Positions 1-7,572 of a DNA stretch of 21,467 bases are shown here, one piece after another (within the stretch, counting starts at the first letter, position 1; the number at the start of each line of letters is the position of its first letter). This stretch comes from CBDAPI01 sp964565865. Its GTDB lineage: Bacteria > Acidobacteriota > UBA6911 > RPQK01 > CBDAPI01. Below the pieces are notes generated by a model that searched no databases, was not told the DNA's origin, and was given only the letters and a program-made list of their open reading frames with translations. A program made the position numbers and the translations under genes. The stretch covers positions 1-21,467 of the forward strand of contig CAZMGM010000037.1 in the NCBI GenBank assembly GCA_964565865.1. The letters are read 5' to 3'.

Positions 1-112
1 GTGAGGCCAGAATGGGGCCTAACCCCTTGGCTTCCAGGTAGTGGCCGAAGTCCCTGGAAATCAGATCCAACACTTGATCGGTTACCAACCGTGGCCTCTT
101 CTGACTTCGCAT
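1..112 (-). CDS. Possible N-terminal fragment of an unidentified protein, cut by the window edge
   Basis: An open frame starts at an ATG whose first base is 112 and runs off the left edge without a stop (37 codons). The peptide begins MRSQKRPRLVTDQV and continues with alternating acidic and hydrophobic residues, which looks protein-like. I do not recognise a family. There is no strong Shine-Dalgarno. If real, it would be transcribed divergently from the DUF4432 gene at 237. A plus-strand open frame at 41-229 covers the same bases and looks less protein-like. The piece is too short to decide, so confidence is low. Confidence 0.25.
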   Translation of the reverse strand, partial: MRSQKRPRLVTDQVLDLISRDFGHYLEAKGLGPILAS

Positions 113-236
113 CTGGCATTCTCGCCAACCGACTCTCAACTTGACAATACCCTGTACAGAGGTGGTCGGGAAATCTGGCGTTGGGAAGTAGAGGATACTT
201 GTAACCAGGGCCGCCATTTGGCAGGATAATTCTGCC

Positions 237-1484
237 ATGAACAACAGGCACTCAGCGACACTCCTTCTGATTCTAGTGTTCCCTTTCAAATGTTTACCCG
301 CCGAGCCGCACCGCACCGTGCTGACCAGTGTCAAAGACGGTATTCACGTCGAGTCCTGGCGCATGACCAGTCGCGATCTCCAAGTCCGGGGTACAACCAG
401 GTTTTCCGTAGAGAAGGTAACTTTGCACGGCGGCAAACAGGAGGGTGTCGATCTCGTGATCATCGACAACGGGCAACTGCAGATCCGGATCATCCCTACG
501 CGAGGGATGGGAGTCCTAGACGTGAGGAGTGACGAGATCCGTCTGGGATGGAAATCTCCGGTACGGGAAGTCGTTCACCCTAGACATGTCAACCTTCACG
601 CCCGAGGAGGACTGGGCTGGCTGGAGGGATTCAACGAGTGGCTGGTACGCTGTGGCCTAGAATTCGCCGGCCTGCCTGGCAGGGATTCCTTCATCAACAC
701 TCTCGGCGAGACAGCTGAGATGGACCTCACGCTACACGGCAAGATTGGTAATATTCCCGCATCAGAAGTCGAGGTTCTGATTGAGGAGGTACCGCCCTAT
801 CGGATCAGGGTCCGCGGCCGCGTCGATGAGCGCATGTTCTCCGGTCCCAATCTGGAGCTGTGGACAGAGATCTCTACCCGGGCCGGCTCCCGTCGCTTTA
901 CCCTGTCGGACCAACTGACCAATCACGGCTCTTCTACCCAGGAGTTCCAGTTGATCTACCATGTCAACTACGGGTCACCGTTGCTCGAAGAGGGTGCCAG
1001 GTTCGTGGCACCAGCCTCCCGCGTCTACCCCTTCAACGAGCATTCAGCCAGGGACATTGTGGCTTTTGACCGGTACCAGGCTCCCCGGGCCGGATTTATT
1101 GCGCAAGTCTATACCCTCTATCCTCTTGCCGGAGAGCAGGGCAGAACAACGGTGGCCCTCCACAACCGAGATGCAACCCAGGCAGTGTCGATGAGTTTCT
1201 CCGTGGAGGAACTTCCCTACCTGACCCTGTGGAAGAATACGAACTCGGTGGAAGAGGGATATGTGACCGGGATCGAGCCGGGTACCGGCTTTCCCAACAA
1301 CCGCCAGATGGAACGGAAGTTCGGAAGAGTTCCCAGACTGAAGCCAGGTGAAGCCCGTACCTTCAATCTGGAGGTCGAGATTCACGACGGTCAGCCCCAG
1401 GTAGCGAGTGTCCTGGAACGGATCTCCAAGATTCAGGGCGCTCGTGAACAGATTCTGGAACCGGCTGTGGAACGAATTCCTTGA
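237..1484 (+). CDS. Exported DUF4432 family protein (galactose mutarotase-like fold)
   Basis: 415-residue protein. Residues 1-22 form a short hydrophobic signal-like segment ending near LPA, so export is likely; there is no proper lipobox. The body matches my knowledge of DUF4432, a galactose-mutarotase-like beta-sandwich family: TRGMG at about 88-92, GWLEGFNEWLVRCGL at 127-141, LHGKIGNIPA at 166-175, and a C-terminal part with GYVTGIEPGTGFPNNR. Members are described as aldose-1-epimerase-like carbohydrate-binding or isomerising proteins; the true substrate is not known from sequence. It stands alone on the plus strand, with decayed DNA downstream. The ATG at 237 has only a weak Shine-Dalgarno, but it is the start that gives the signal segment. 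Confidence 0.85.
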   Translation: MNNRHSATLLLILVFPFKCLPAEPHRTVLTSVKDGIHVESWRMTSRDLQVRGTTRFSVEKVTLHGGKQEGVDLVIIDNGQLQIRIIPTRGMGVLDVRSDEIRLGWKSPVREVVHPRHVNLHARGGLGWLEGFNEWLVRCGLEFAGLPGRDSFINTLGETAEMDLTLHGKIGNIPASEVEVLIEEVPPYRIRVRGRVDERMFSGPNLELWTEISTRAGSRRFTLSDQLTNHGSSTQEFQLIYHVNYGSPLLEEGARFVAPASRVYPFNEHSARDIVAFDRYQAPRAGFIAQVYTLYPLAGEQGRTTVALHNRDATQAVSMSFSVEELPYLTLWKNTNSVEEGYVTGIEPGTGFPNNRQMERKFGRVPRLKPGEARTFNLEVEIHDGQPQVASVLERISKIQGAREQILEPAVERIP

Positions 1485-1500
1485 TCCTCTTCCAGGATCA
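1482..1500 (+). terminator. Hairpin at the stop codon of the DUF4432 gene
   Basis: TGATCCT, a five-base spacer CTTCC, then AGGATCA: a perfect 7-bp stem that includes the TGA stop. No T-run follows, so it is at best a weak or Rho-assisted terminator, or an mRNA 3'-end stabiliser. Confidence 0.35.
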
Positions 1501-1833
1501 GTTCCTGCCCCTTATCCCAGACATCCGGGTCGAGTCCCATCTGCGCGTGGGTGTAGTGGGCCAGAGATCTTTGCCGCTATCCTGTTCTGGTAACGTGGCC
1601 TGTAACAGAGACGGCGGGCGATCGGTCGGGTCTTGAAGAGGCCGCTGTAGGTCGGACCCCATAGATTGTGAGGGAGCAGAGCTCTGGAGAACACAATTGT
1701 CCCACGAGCTGCCCCATACCCAGCAACCACCCGGATCTCATGGCGGGGAAGGCAATCTGTTCATTCCGAGGACACGGCTCCGCTCCTGCTAACGAGTGTG
1801 ACCAAATGATCTGCATCGAACTCCACTGGCGTA
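1485..1833 (-). other. Gene-free stretch with traces of decayed coding sequence
   Basis: No intact gene. On the minus strand one frame is open for roughly 100 codons except for a single TGA, and includes RGTIVFSRALLPHNLWGP. A second frame near 1486-1578 reads LAHYTHAQMGLDPDVW followed by acidic residues. Both look more protein-like than random translation, in two frames, as expected for a broken gene. The first peptide faintly recalls the C-terminal part of phytanoyl-CoA dioxygenase-like proteins, but I would not assign it. The stretch directly follows the higA relic in the same orientation. Confidence 0.3.
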
Positions 1834-2116
1834 TTAGGCGACCCTAAGTCTATTGACGCTGAGTGTCTTTTGATTCTTGTCTGCCAGCCACACTTCATAT
1901 TGGGTTTGCTGATTCAACAAGCTCTCCACCAAGTCATCAAACATGCTGGACAAATGGATGGCCATCACCGGACTGATTCCGGCAACGCCTATTCAAGATC
2001 GCCGACACCGTCTTGTGGGGCACACTCAATGCCGCGGCGGCCTCCGTAACACTGACTCCCAACGATTGCAAACACAGCTCGCTCAAAACCTCACCTGGAT
2101 GCGGGGGATTATGCAT
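1834..2116 (-). pseudogene. higA: Frameshifted HigA-family antitoxin (HTH) relic
   Basis: From ATG at 2116 the frame reads MHNPPHPGEVLSELCLQSLG, then VTEAAAALSV and KTVSAILNRR. This is the typical start and helix-turn-helix of HigA/VapI-type antitoxins. After NRR the frame is lost by one extra T at about 1984. Shifting by one base continues AGISPVMAIHLSSMF, then QYEVWLADKNQK, to a TAA at 1834-1836, the usual HigA C-terminus. The whole would be about 93 residues, normal for the family. A purine-rich GAGGTGACAAAACGAGA precedes the ATG. It lies 15 bases after the stop of the higB relic, the normal higB-higA order. A HigA protein represses its own operon and neutralises HigB; this copy cannot make a complete protein. 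Confidence 0.8.
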
Positions 2117-2131
2117 TCTCGTTTTGTCACC

Positions 2132-2410
2132 TCAGTGATAGTCCTCATAGTTAACCTCTACCGCTTCTTACCCACGAAATCAAAATGTGATCCGCCAGTT
2201 CCTACTTACTCGAATGGACCAGTTTCCTCGACACTTCCCACTCAACTTTTGAAGTACGAACCCCGGCAAGCTAATGCCGTGTGGAGTCGTCGATGCATTG
2301 AGTCGGCCAAGGATCAATCCAAGGCGCGGCGAGTGCTTTGCCTGAATACCTGCCTTGCTTCCGGTGCGGCAGAAGTTCTCGAGCCCATTGTGCCGAGAAC
2401 TTGCGATTAC
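2132..2410 (-). pseudogene. higB: HigB-family toxin (RelE-like mRNA interferase) relic with two in-frame stops
   Basis: Read from 2410 the frame spans exactly 93 codons (92 residues plus TGA at 2132-2134), the standard HigB length. Recognisable blocks are SSRHNGLENFCRTGSKAGIQ, LILGRLNAST, ISLPGF, GNWSIRV, NWRITF and the diagnostic C-terminus VEVNYEDYH. Two codons are now stops: TGA at codon 77 (2180-2182, probably once CGA Arg) and TAA at codon 81 (2168-2170). The expected start codon is GTA rather than ATG or GTG. The gene is therefore dead in three places. HigB toxins cleave mRNA on the ribosome and are paired with HigA, whose relic follows. Its position just beyond the 3' end of a tRNA gene fits an old accessory insertion. 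I see no frameshift; nonsense changes suffice. Confidence 0.8.
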
Positions 2411-2463
2411 ACTAATTAGGACTGTAACCGCTACCTTACGAGTGTCCAGTCGAACCTCAAGGG

Positions 2464-2555
<92 letters not shown>

Positions 2556-2576
2556 GCACGGTTGGCAAGGCCTGGA

Positions 2577-2606
2577 AATATAGCGGATGTCCGGCGAGAG
2601 GGTCAA
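2577..2606 (-). promoter_or_regulatory. Sigma70-type promoter of tRNA-Asn
   Basis: On the minus strand TTGACC (2601-2606) and TATATT (2577-2582) are separated by 18 bases. The -10 box ends 21 bases before the mature tRNA 5' end, which leaves a short leader. The spacing and near-consensus boxes are good, and this is the clearest promoter in the window. Confidence 0.75.
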
Positions 2607-2674
2607 GGCTGGCGAGTGCCCTGATCCATCCCAGTTTACGCGGTCAAAAGTACCATCGATCTCTGAGTGAGAAG

Positions 2675-2705
2675 CACTTGAAACCTGGAACCTGAAACTT
2701 GGAAT
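2675..2705. repeat. Short imperfect tandem repeat, AACCTGG-like heptads
   Basis: Plus strand: ACTTGAAACCTGG followed by AACCTGAAACTTGGAAT, about four degenerate 7-8 base units built on GAAACCTG / GAAACTTG. It lies between the tRNA promoter and the end of the peptidase gene. A similar texture (TTTCACATTCCAGATTTCAC) occurs at about 6522-6541, just upstream of proS. The function is unknown. Confidence 0.4.
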
Positions 2706-2719
2706 TTCATCCTGAAAAA

Positions 2720-4948
2720 TTAGAGATTCTCTAGGATAAAATTCATCATCAGACGGCGCATGTGGTACGCCTGCTCCTTGTCACTCACCCGATGCCTGGA
2801 CTTTGGATAGATCATCAGATCGAACTGTTTCCCCGCCGCCTGCAGCTTGTGAACGAGCTGAATCGTGTTTTGAAGGTGCACGTTGTCGTCGATCGTCCCG
2901 TGAATAATCATCAGCTTTCCGTGGAGATCACCAGCTGCCTCCAGGACGGAGCTTGACTTGTAGCCCTCCGGATTCTTCTCCGGTGTGCTCATGTAACGCT
3001 CTGTGTAGATAGTGTCGTAGAGGTGCCAGTCCGTAACCGGGGCTCCGGCGATACCGATCTTGAAGCTGCGGCTGTGAGTCATCGCATAGGAGGTCATGTA
3101 ACCTCCAAAACTCCATCCCCACAGACCGATCCGCTCACTATCCACCCAGCTGTGGGACTGAAGCCAGGCCAGCCCGTCTTCTAGATCGCGCAGTTCCAGT
3201 TTCCCGAAATTACGATACAGCGGCCAGGCTGATTGGGCCCCCTTTCCGCTAGCCGTCCGATTGTCACAGATCCAAATTACATAACCTTTCTGTGCTAACA
3301 GCTGGTGCCACAAGTACCCCGTCCCCCCCCAGACGTTCCTGACGCTGGGAGAATGAGGTCCACTATAGGCGTTCGACAGAACCGGATACTTTCTGGAAGG
3401 ATCGAAATCGGGCGGCTTGATCAACAGGGCTTCCATGACAAAACCATCTCGAGCCTTCACCTGATGAAACTCCGCCTGTTCCAGCCGGTAGTTGGAGAGT
3501 TGTTTCGGCGGCTTGTTGAAGAGGGTCCGGATCTCGTTGCCGTGGGAATCATGTAGTCGGACCTGCGTGGGAGTTTCTATGTCGCTCCAGCGATCAAAAT
3601 AGAAGGAGCACTGCCGATTAAAGCTGGCCCGGTGCGTGCCCTCACGTTCAGAAAGCCTCTCGGGATTTCCACCCCGCAGGCGAACCCGATAGACGTCCCG
3701 TCCAATGTAGGAACGTTTCGTCCCGGAGAAGTAGACCCACACTCCGCTCTTGTCCACACCATGCAGGCGCTGGACCTCCCAGTCCCCCGAGGTCAGTGTG
3801 CGAATAAGCTCCCCCGTTGCCTGATAGTGATACAGGTGCCGCCAACCGCTGCGCTCACTCTGCCAAAGAAAGGAGCCGTCCTCGAGCCAGAGCGGACGGC
3901 CCAGGACATCGACCCAGGCTTCCGTGGTCTCCCGGAAGAGACGATCCACACGGCCCTTCTCGGGATCTGCCAAGTTGAGATCAAGCCAGGTCTGATCTTT
4001 GTTCTGGACCAGAAACACAACCCGACTCGAGTCCCGGTTCCAGCCCACTCGAACGATCAGCAGGTCCGACAGAGTGTATTCGTGAAGATCGATCCAGCGT
4101 GTCCGCCCGCCGGTTCTGGAAACCACGCCAAGGCGGGGAAGCGGGTTGGGATCTCCTGCTTTCGGGTAGCGTGTAACCTCCCTGCCCAGGTGCAGGGCCA
4201 TGTGGTCGATGACGGTGAATCTGGGAACGGGTGACTCGTCCAGTTGCAGATAGACAATTCGACTCGAGTCCGGGCTCCACCAATAGGCCCTGAATCTCCC
4301 TCGGCCGTAGATCTCCTCCTGGTAGACCCAGTCGAGGATACCGTTCCGGAGGTCTTCGTTCCCTCCCCTGGTCAGCCGCCGTTCTCGTTTGCGACGGAGA
4401 TCATAGACAAAGAGATCAAAGTCCCGGATGTAAGCAATGGCTTGCCCATCCGGGCTAAACGAAGCTTCTCTTTCAGGCTGCTCGGTGTGGGTCAGACGGA
4501 GAGACAGGTTCGTCTTGAAATTGTGGTAGAACAGATCCCCCTCAAAGTTCCACAGAAGAGCCGATTCATCGGGACTGAACCGGGTGGACCCCCTGCTTCT
4601 AAGGACGCCCACCTTCGCTTCGTCGAAACCGTCGAGGCGAGCCAGGGACGCACTCACCGAGGCGGCATCGTAAAGAGAATCAGCCTCACCCGTGCGGGCA
4701 TGCACCCGAACCAGATAGGGCAGCTTCGAAGCCTGATCTATCCTCCTCTGGACATAATGCTCACCATCTTTCATCCAGTGCAGGATGAAGGGCGTCAAAG
4801 CGGTGAATGTGGCCTTGTTCTCAGGGTGGTAGAGGTCGTCGAGGGTGAGGAGCTTTCCTTGAGCCGAAGCCGCACCAATGACCAGAGAAAGGAGCGCGAG
4901 AACCGTAGTGTTCCTGGTCACCCGACAACGGCAGCTGTCTATCGCCAC
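2720..4948 (-). CDS. Secreted S9B family prolyl peptidase (dipeptidyl peptidase IV-like)
   Basis: 742 residues. An N-terminal signal peptide (hydrophobic VLALLSLVIGAASAQ, residues 16-30) predicts export. Residues of about 40-480 form the DPP-IV N-terminal propeller, including the WVYQEEIYGRG segment at 207-217 whose paired Glu (211-212) bind the substrate N-terminus in DPP-IV. The C-terminal alpha/beta hydrolase domain carries the nucleophile Ser613 in GWSFGGY, Asp in GTIDDNVH (687/688) and His719 near YPKSRHRV, so the triad is complete. It should release Xaa-Pro or similar dipeptides from peptides outside the cytoplasm. The start is GTG at 4948, chosen because it gives the full signal peptide, with GAGGG upstream. 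It begins 15 bases after proS ends and is probably co-transcribed with it. Confidence 0.92.
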   Translation of the reverse strand: MAIDSCRCRVTRNTTVLALLSLVIGAASAQGKLLTLDDLYHPENKATFTALTPFILHWMKDGEHYVQRRIDQASKLPYLVRVHARTGEADSLYDAASVSASLARLDGFDEAKVGVLRSRGSTRFSPDESALLWNFEGDLFYHNFKTNLSLRLTHTEQPEREASFSPDGQAIAYIRDFDLFVYDLRRKRERRLTRGGNEDLRNGILDWVYQEEIYGRGRFRAYWWSPDSSRIVYLQLDESPVPRFTVIDHMALHLGREVTRYPKAGDPNPLPRLGVVSRTGGRTRWIDLHEYTLSDLLIVRVGWNRDSSRVVFLVQNKDQTWLDLNLADPEKGRVDRLFRETTEAWVDVLGRPLWLEDGSFLWQSERSGWRHLYHYQATGELIRTLTSGDWEVQRLHGVDKSGVWVYFSGTKRSYIGRDVYRVRLRGGNPERLSEREGTHRASFNRQCSFYFDRWSDIETPTQVRLHDSHGNEIRTLFNKPPKQLSNYRLEQAEFHQVKARDGFVMEALLIKPPDFDPSRKYPVLSNAYSGPHSPSVRNVWGGTGYLWHQLLAQKGYVIWICDNRTASGKGAQSAWPLYRNFGKLELRDLEDGLAWLQSHSWVDSERIGLWGWSFGGYMTSYAMTHSRSFKIGIAGAPVTDWHLYDTIYTERYMSTPEKNPEGYKSSSVLEAAGDLHGKLMIIHGTIDDNVHLQNTIQLVHKLQAAGKQFDLMIYPKSRHRVSDKEQAYHMRRLMMNFILENL

Positions 4949-4963
4949 CCCTGAACCCTCAAT

Positions 4964-6496
4964 CTAGTAGGCCCTCGCCCAGACAACCCTGCATGGACTT
5001 GGTTCTCCGCTGAAAATACAGGTACCGGCCCCCTCTCCACCTCCGTCGGCGTCATCCAGGGGAATGCATCGGATCGTAACTCCAAGCTCTTTCTGGATCT
5101 GATTCGCTATCGCTTCATCCCTGCACCAGTGCGCCAGGGCAAAGCCGCCGGAGATCTGGGACCCGGATCCCTTACTGCCGAAAAACTCAAAGAATTCCTC
5201 GCGGCTGTTCACGATGCGAGTGTGGCGGGAACGGAGATCCTGCCCCCGCTCCAACAGTGCATCCTGGATTTCCTGCAGGAGATCAGGGAGCAAGGCCACG
5301 AACTCACTGCGGGGAACGGATCGCTTCTGGCGAGGGGGATGGTCTCTGCGCGCCATGGAGACGCTGTCCGACGCGATATCTCTAGGACCAATCTCAACAC
5401 GAATGGGCACGCCCTTCTTGATCCATTTCCAGACCTTGTTGCCTCCACGTAGATCGCGGTCATCGAGCTCAACTTCGATTGGGCGTCCATCGTAGGTAAA
5501 TGACCGGAGTTCCTCCCGCAGATTTTGACAGTACTTCAACACCCCTTCCGGGTCTTCTGCTTTAAAGAGGATTGGCATGATCACGACGTGAGCAGGAGCC
5601 AGTCGGGGAGGAAGAATCAGCCCGTCGTCATCGGCGTGACTCATCACCAGCCCTCCGACCAGTCTGGTCGTGACGCCCCAGGACGTCGTCCAGACATACT
5701 GCTGTTGGCCCTTCTCGTCCAGATAGGTAATATCCTGAACCCTGGCAAAGTTTTGACCCAGAAAGTGTGAAGTCCCTGCCTGCAGGGCTTTCCGATCCTG
5801 CATCATGGCCTCGATCGTGAGAGACTTCTGTGCGCCCGGGAATCTCTCTCCGGGAGTCTTTTCGCCTTTTACGACCGGCATGGCCATAAACTCTTCAGCG
5901 AACCGGGCGTAGACATCGTGCATGGTTCGTGTCTCGTGCCAGGCGTCTTCACGGGTGGCGTGAGCTGTATGCCCCTCCTGCCACAGGAATTCAGTAGTTC
6001 TCAAGAAGAGGCGCGTGCGCATTTCCCAGCGGACCACATTGCACCACTGGTTGATGAGCAGAGGAAGGTCCCGATAGCTGTTGATCCACTTCGAAAAACT
6101 GGCTCCGATAATCGTTTCGCTGGTGGGACGGACGATCAAGGGCTCCTCCAGTTTACCGGCTGGCACCAGTCTGCCGCCTCTTTCTTCCAGGCGATGGTGG
6201 GTGACAACGGCGCACTCCTTGGCAAATCCCTTCACGTGCTCAGCTTCCTTCTCGAGAAAACTCCTGGGAATGAAGAGCGGGAAATAGGCATTCTTGTGGC
6301 CGGTCTCCTTGAACATAGCATCCAGGATGCGCTGCATGTTTTCCCAAATGGCATAGCCCCAGGGCTTGATCACCATGCAACCTCGGACAGGAGACGCTTC
6401 AGCTAAATCCGCGGCCCGAACTACCTGCTGATACCATCTGGGGTAGTCTTCTGTTCGGGTTGGTGTGATTGCTGTCCTGGTTTTCTTGCCGGCCAT
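4964..6496 (-). CDS. proS: Prolyl-tRNA synthetase, archaeal/eukaryote-like type (class II)
   Basis: 510 residues. Charges tRNA-Pro with proline. Class II motifs are visible: RPTSETII (123-130), the motif 2 region with RTRLFLRTTEFLWQEGHTAH (160-179), and motif 3 GLVMSHADDDGLILPP (282-297). There is no long editing insertion between motifs 2 and 3, and the protein ends in a C-terminal domain with Cys458, 477, 493 and 502 and the terminal Tyr (RAY). Both traits mark the short archaeal/eukaryote-like ProRS class that some bacterial phyla carry in place of the long bacterial form. The gene has no clear Shine-Dalgarno; a CATAAT box lies 9 bases before the ATG, so a very short leader is possible. 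It is separated from rplQ by about 660 bp and followed closely by the S9 peptidase. Confidence 0.96.
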   Translation of the reverse strand: MAGKKTRTAITPTRTEDYPRWYQQVVRAADLAEASPVRGCMVIKPWGYAIWENMQRILDAMFKETGHKNAYFPLFIPRSFLEKEAEHVKGFAKECAVVTHHRLEERGGRLVPAGKLEEPLIVRPTSETIIGASFSKWINSYRDLPLLINQWCNVVRWEMRTRLFLRTTEFLWQEGHTAHATREDAWHETRTMHDVYARFAEEFMAMPVVKGEKTPGERFPGAQKSLTIEAMMQDRKALQAGTSHFLGQNFARVQDITYLDEKGQQQYVWTTSWGVTTRLVGGLVMSHADDDGLILPPRLAPAHVVIMPILFKAEDPEGVLKYCQNLREELRSFTYDGRPIEVELDDRDLRGGNKVWKWIKKGVPIRVEIGPRDIASDSVSMARRDHPPRQKRSVPRSEFVALLPDLLQEIQDALLERGQDLRSRHTRIVNSREEFFEFFGSKGSGSQISGGFALAHWCRDEAIANQIQKELGVTIRCIPLDDADGGGEGAGTCIFSGEPSPCRVVWARAY

Positions 6497-7156
6497 AGAA
6501 ATCGGATTATGGCAAATAAGAATTTCACATTCCAGATTTCACACGGGAACCAGATTGGCTGCCGACAGTTTTCCAACCCAGGCGGCATGTTGATTCTGTT
6601 GCCCCTTCAGGGCTTGGAGTTTCAGCCGATCACTTTCCGTGGTCTGCGCCCACGGCTATTCACTGTCGGCCTCCCTGTCGCCTCGAGGCTGCCCCCAACA
6701 AGAACGGCCGCAAGCAGGCAGCGCCGCACACAACCTTGGGGCGGTGCAAATAGACAGGGCCAAAGAGGCCCCAAGTAATCAGCCAAGAAGTTCATGAAGA
6801 GACCCAAAGGGGGCGACAGAAAGACCTCGTTTGGGACACAGCCCCTGGGTTCACAATGTCAGAATGGGGACAAGTACCACAGGAAAGGAGGAGTAGAACC
6901 AATGGATCCAGCCCACGTAACCGGTAGCCAGAAAGAAGGGATGCCTCCCAGCGGCGTCGACAGCCTGGTGGTCATCTTTTTAGATTCTGAAATGCCCTTC
7001 AAGAGAGTCAACCACACGCCGGTGTGGGGCATCTCCTGGCGGCACTCGTGCTTGCTGGCGGAGTGGGGGGCCGCTACCTGATTGTCGAGGGCATAGGCTA
7101 CGACAAACGGCCCGTGATGTGTGGCCAGGCAATCATCAGTACAATCCGAAACCGGA
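6497..7156. other. Gap of about 660 bp without a recognisable gene
   Basis: No known gene. On the minus strand one frame stays open from just after rplQ down to about 6865 (some 90 codons) with no good start codon. On the plus strand an ORF of 59 codons (6902-7081, from ATG at 6902) has a strong GGAGG ten bases ahead; its peptide MDPAHVTGSQKEGMPPSGVD and onward matches nothing I know. A second plus frame at 7024 overlaps it and would give LLAALVLAGGVGGRYLIVEG. Several mutually overlapping open frames with no family signal suggest decayed or non-coding DNA. The region should hold the end of the alpha operon transcript and the proS promoter. Confidence 0.5.
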
Positions 7157-7158
7157 TT
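7143..7158 (-). terminator. Hairpin at the rplQ stop codon, end of the alpha operon
   Basis: On the minus strand AATCCG, loop GTTT, CGGATT: a perfect 6-bp stem overlapping the rplQ TAA. No T-tract follows (GTACTGATG), so it is not a standard intrinsic terminator, but it is the only hairpin I see at the operon end. Confidence 0.35.
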
Positions 7159-7537
7159 ACTTTTCGCTTCCCGAAGAGTTGTCTCTGTCGACCAATTCGA
7201 TTAACGCGAGTGGTGCTGCGTCGCCTTTCCGATTTCCAAGCCGAATGATTCGTGTGTAACCTCCGGGGCGCTTTGCATAGCGAGTGGCCAGCGTGTCAAA
7301 GAGTTTGGAAACCACCTCTTTGCGACGAATTACGGCCAGAGCCTGTCTTCGCGCATGAAGGGTCTCGCGCTTTCCCAGAGTGATCATTTTCTCAGCAAAC
7401 GGACGCAGTTCCTTCGCCTTGGCAACGGTGGTGATCATCTGTTCGTTGTCGAGTAGTTCCGTCACCATGTTGCGGAGCATAGCTCGGCGGTGGCTGGAGG
7501 TTCGATTCAGCTTCCGACCGGCCTTTCGATGTCGCAT
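7157..7537 (-). CDS. rplQ: 50S ribosomal protein L17
   Basis: 126 residues. The start MRHRKAGRKLNRTSSHRRAM is the L17 signature, followed by MVTELLDNEQMITTVAKAKE and the C-terminal GGYTRIIRLGNRKGDAAPLA. L17 binds 23S rRNA near the exit tunnel of the large subunit. It is the last gene of the alpha operon, 35 bases after rpoA, as in most bacteria. Length is normal. Confidence 0.98.
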   Translation of the reverse strand: MRHRKAGRKLNRTSSHRRAMLRNMVTELLDNEQMITTVAKAKELRPFAEKMITLGKRETLHARRQALAVIRRKEVVSKLFDTLATRYAKRPGGYTRIIRLGNRKGDAAPLALIELVDRDNSSGSEK

Positions 7538-7572
7538 CGTAACTCTCTTACGCTACCTTATCCTGAGGGGTT

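Noticed and set aside
141..168. TTGACA at 141-146 as the promoter of the DUF4432 gene
   Set aside because: No acceptable -10 box at 16-18 bases spacing.
41..229. Plus-strand ORF of 62 codons before the DUF4432 gene
   Set aside because: No family resemblance and no Shine-Dalgarno; the minus-strand frame at 1-112 looks somewhat more protein-like.
2132..2410. HigB relic explained by two compensating frameshifts
   Set aside because: One frame spans the exact family length with only two nonsense codons, so point changes are simpler than insertion plus deletion.
1943..2419. Plus-strand ORF of 158 codons
   Set aside because: It is antisense to the decayed higBA pair, whose minus-strand translations match known families; the plus translation has no family features.
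4244..4954. Plus-strand ORF of 236 codons (and 3632-4234, 200 codons)
   Set aside because: Antisense to the clear S9 peptidase gene; long shadow frames come from its codon bias.
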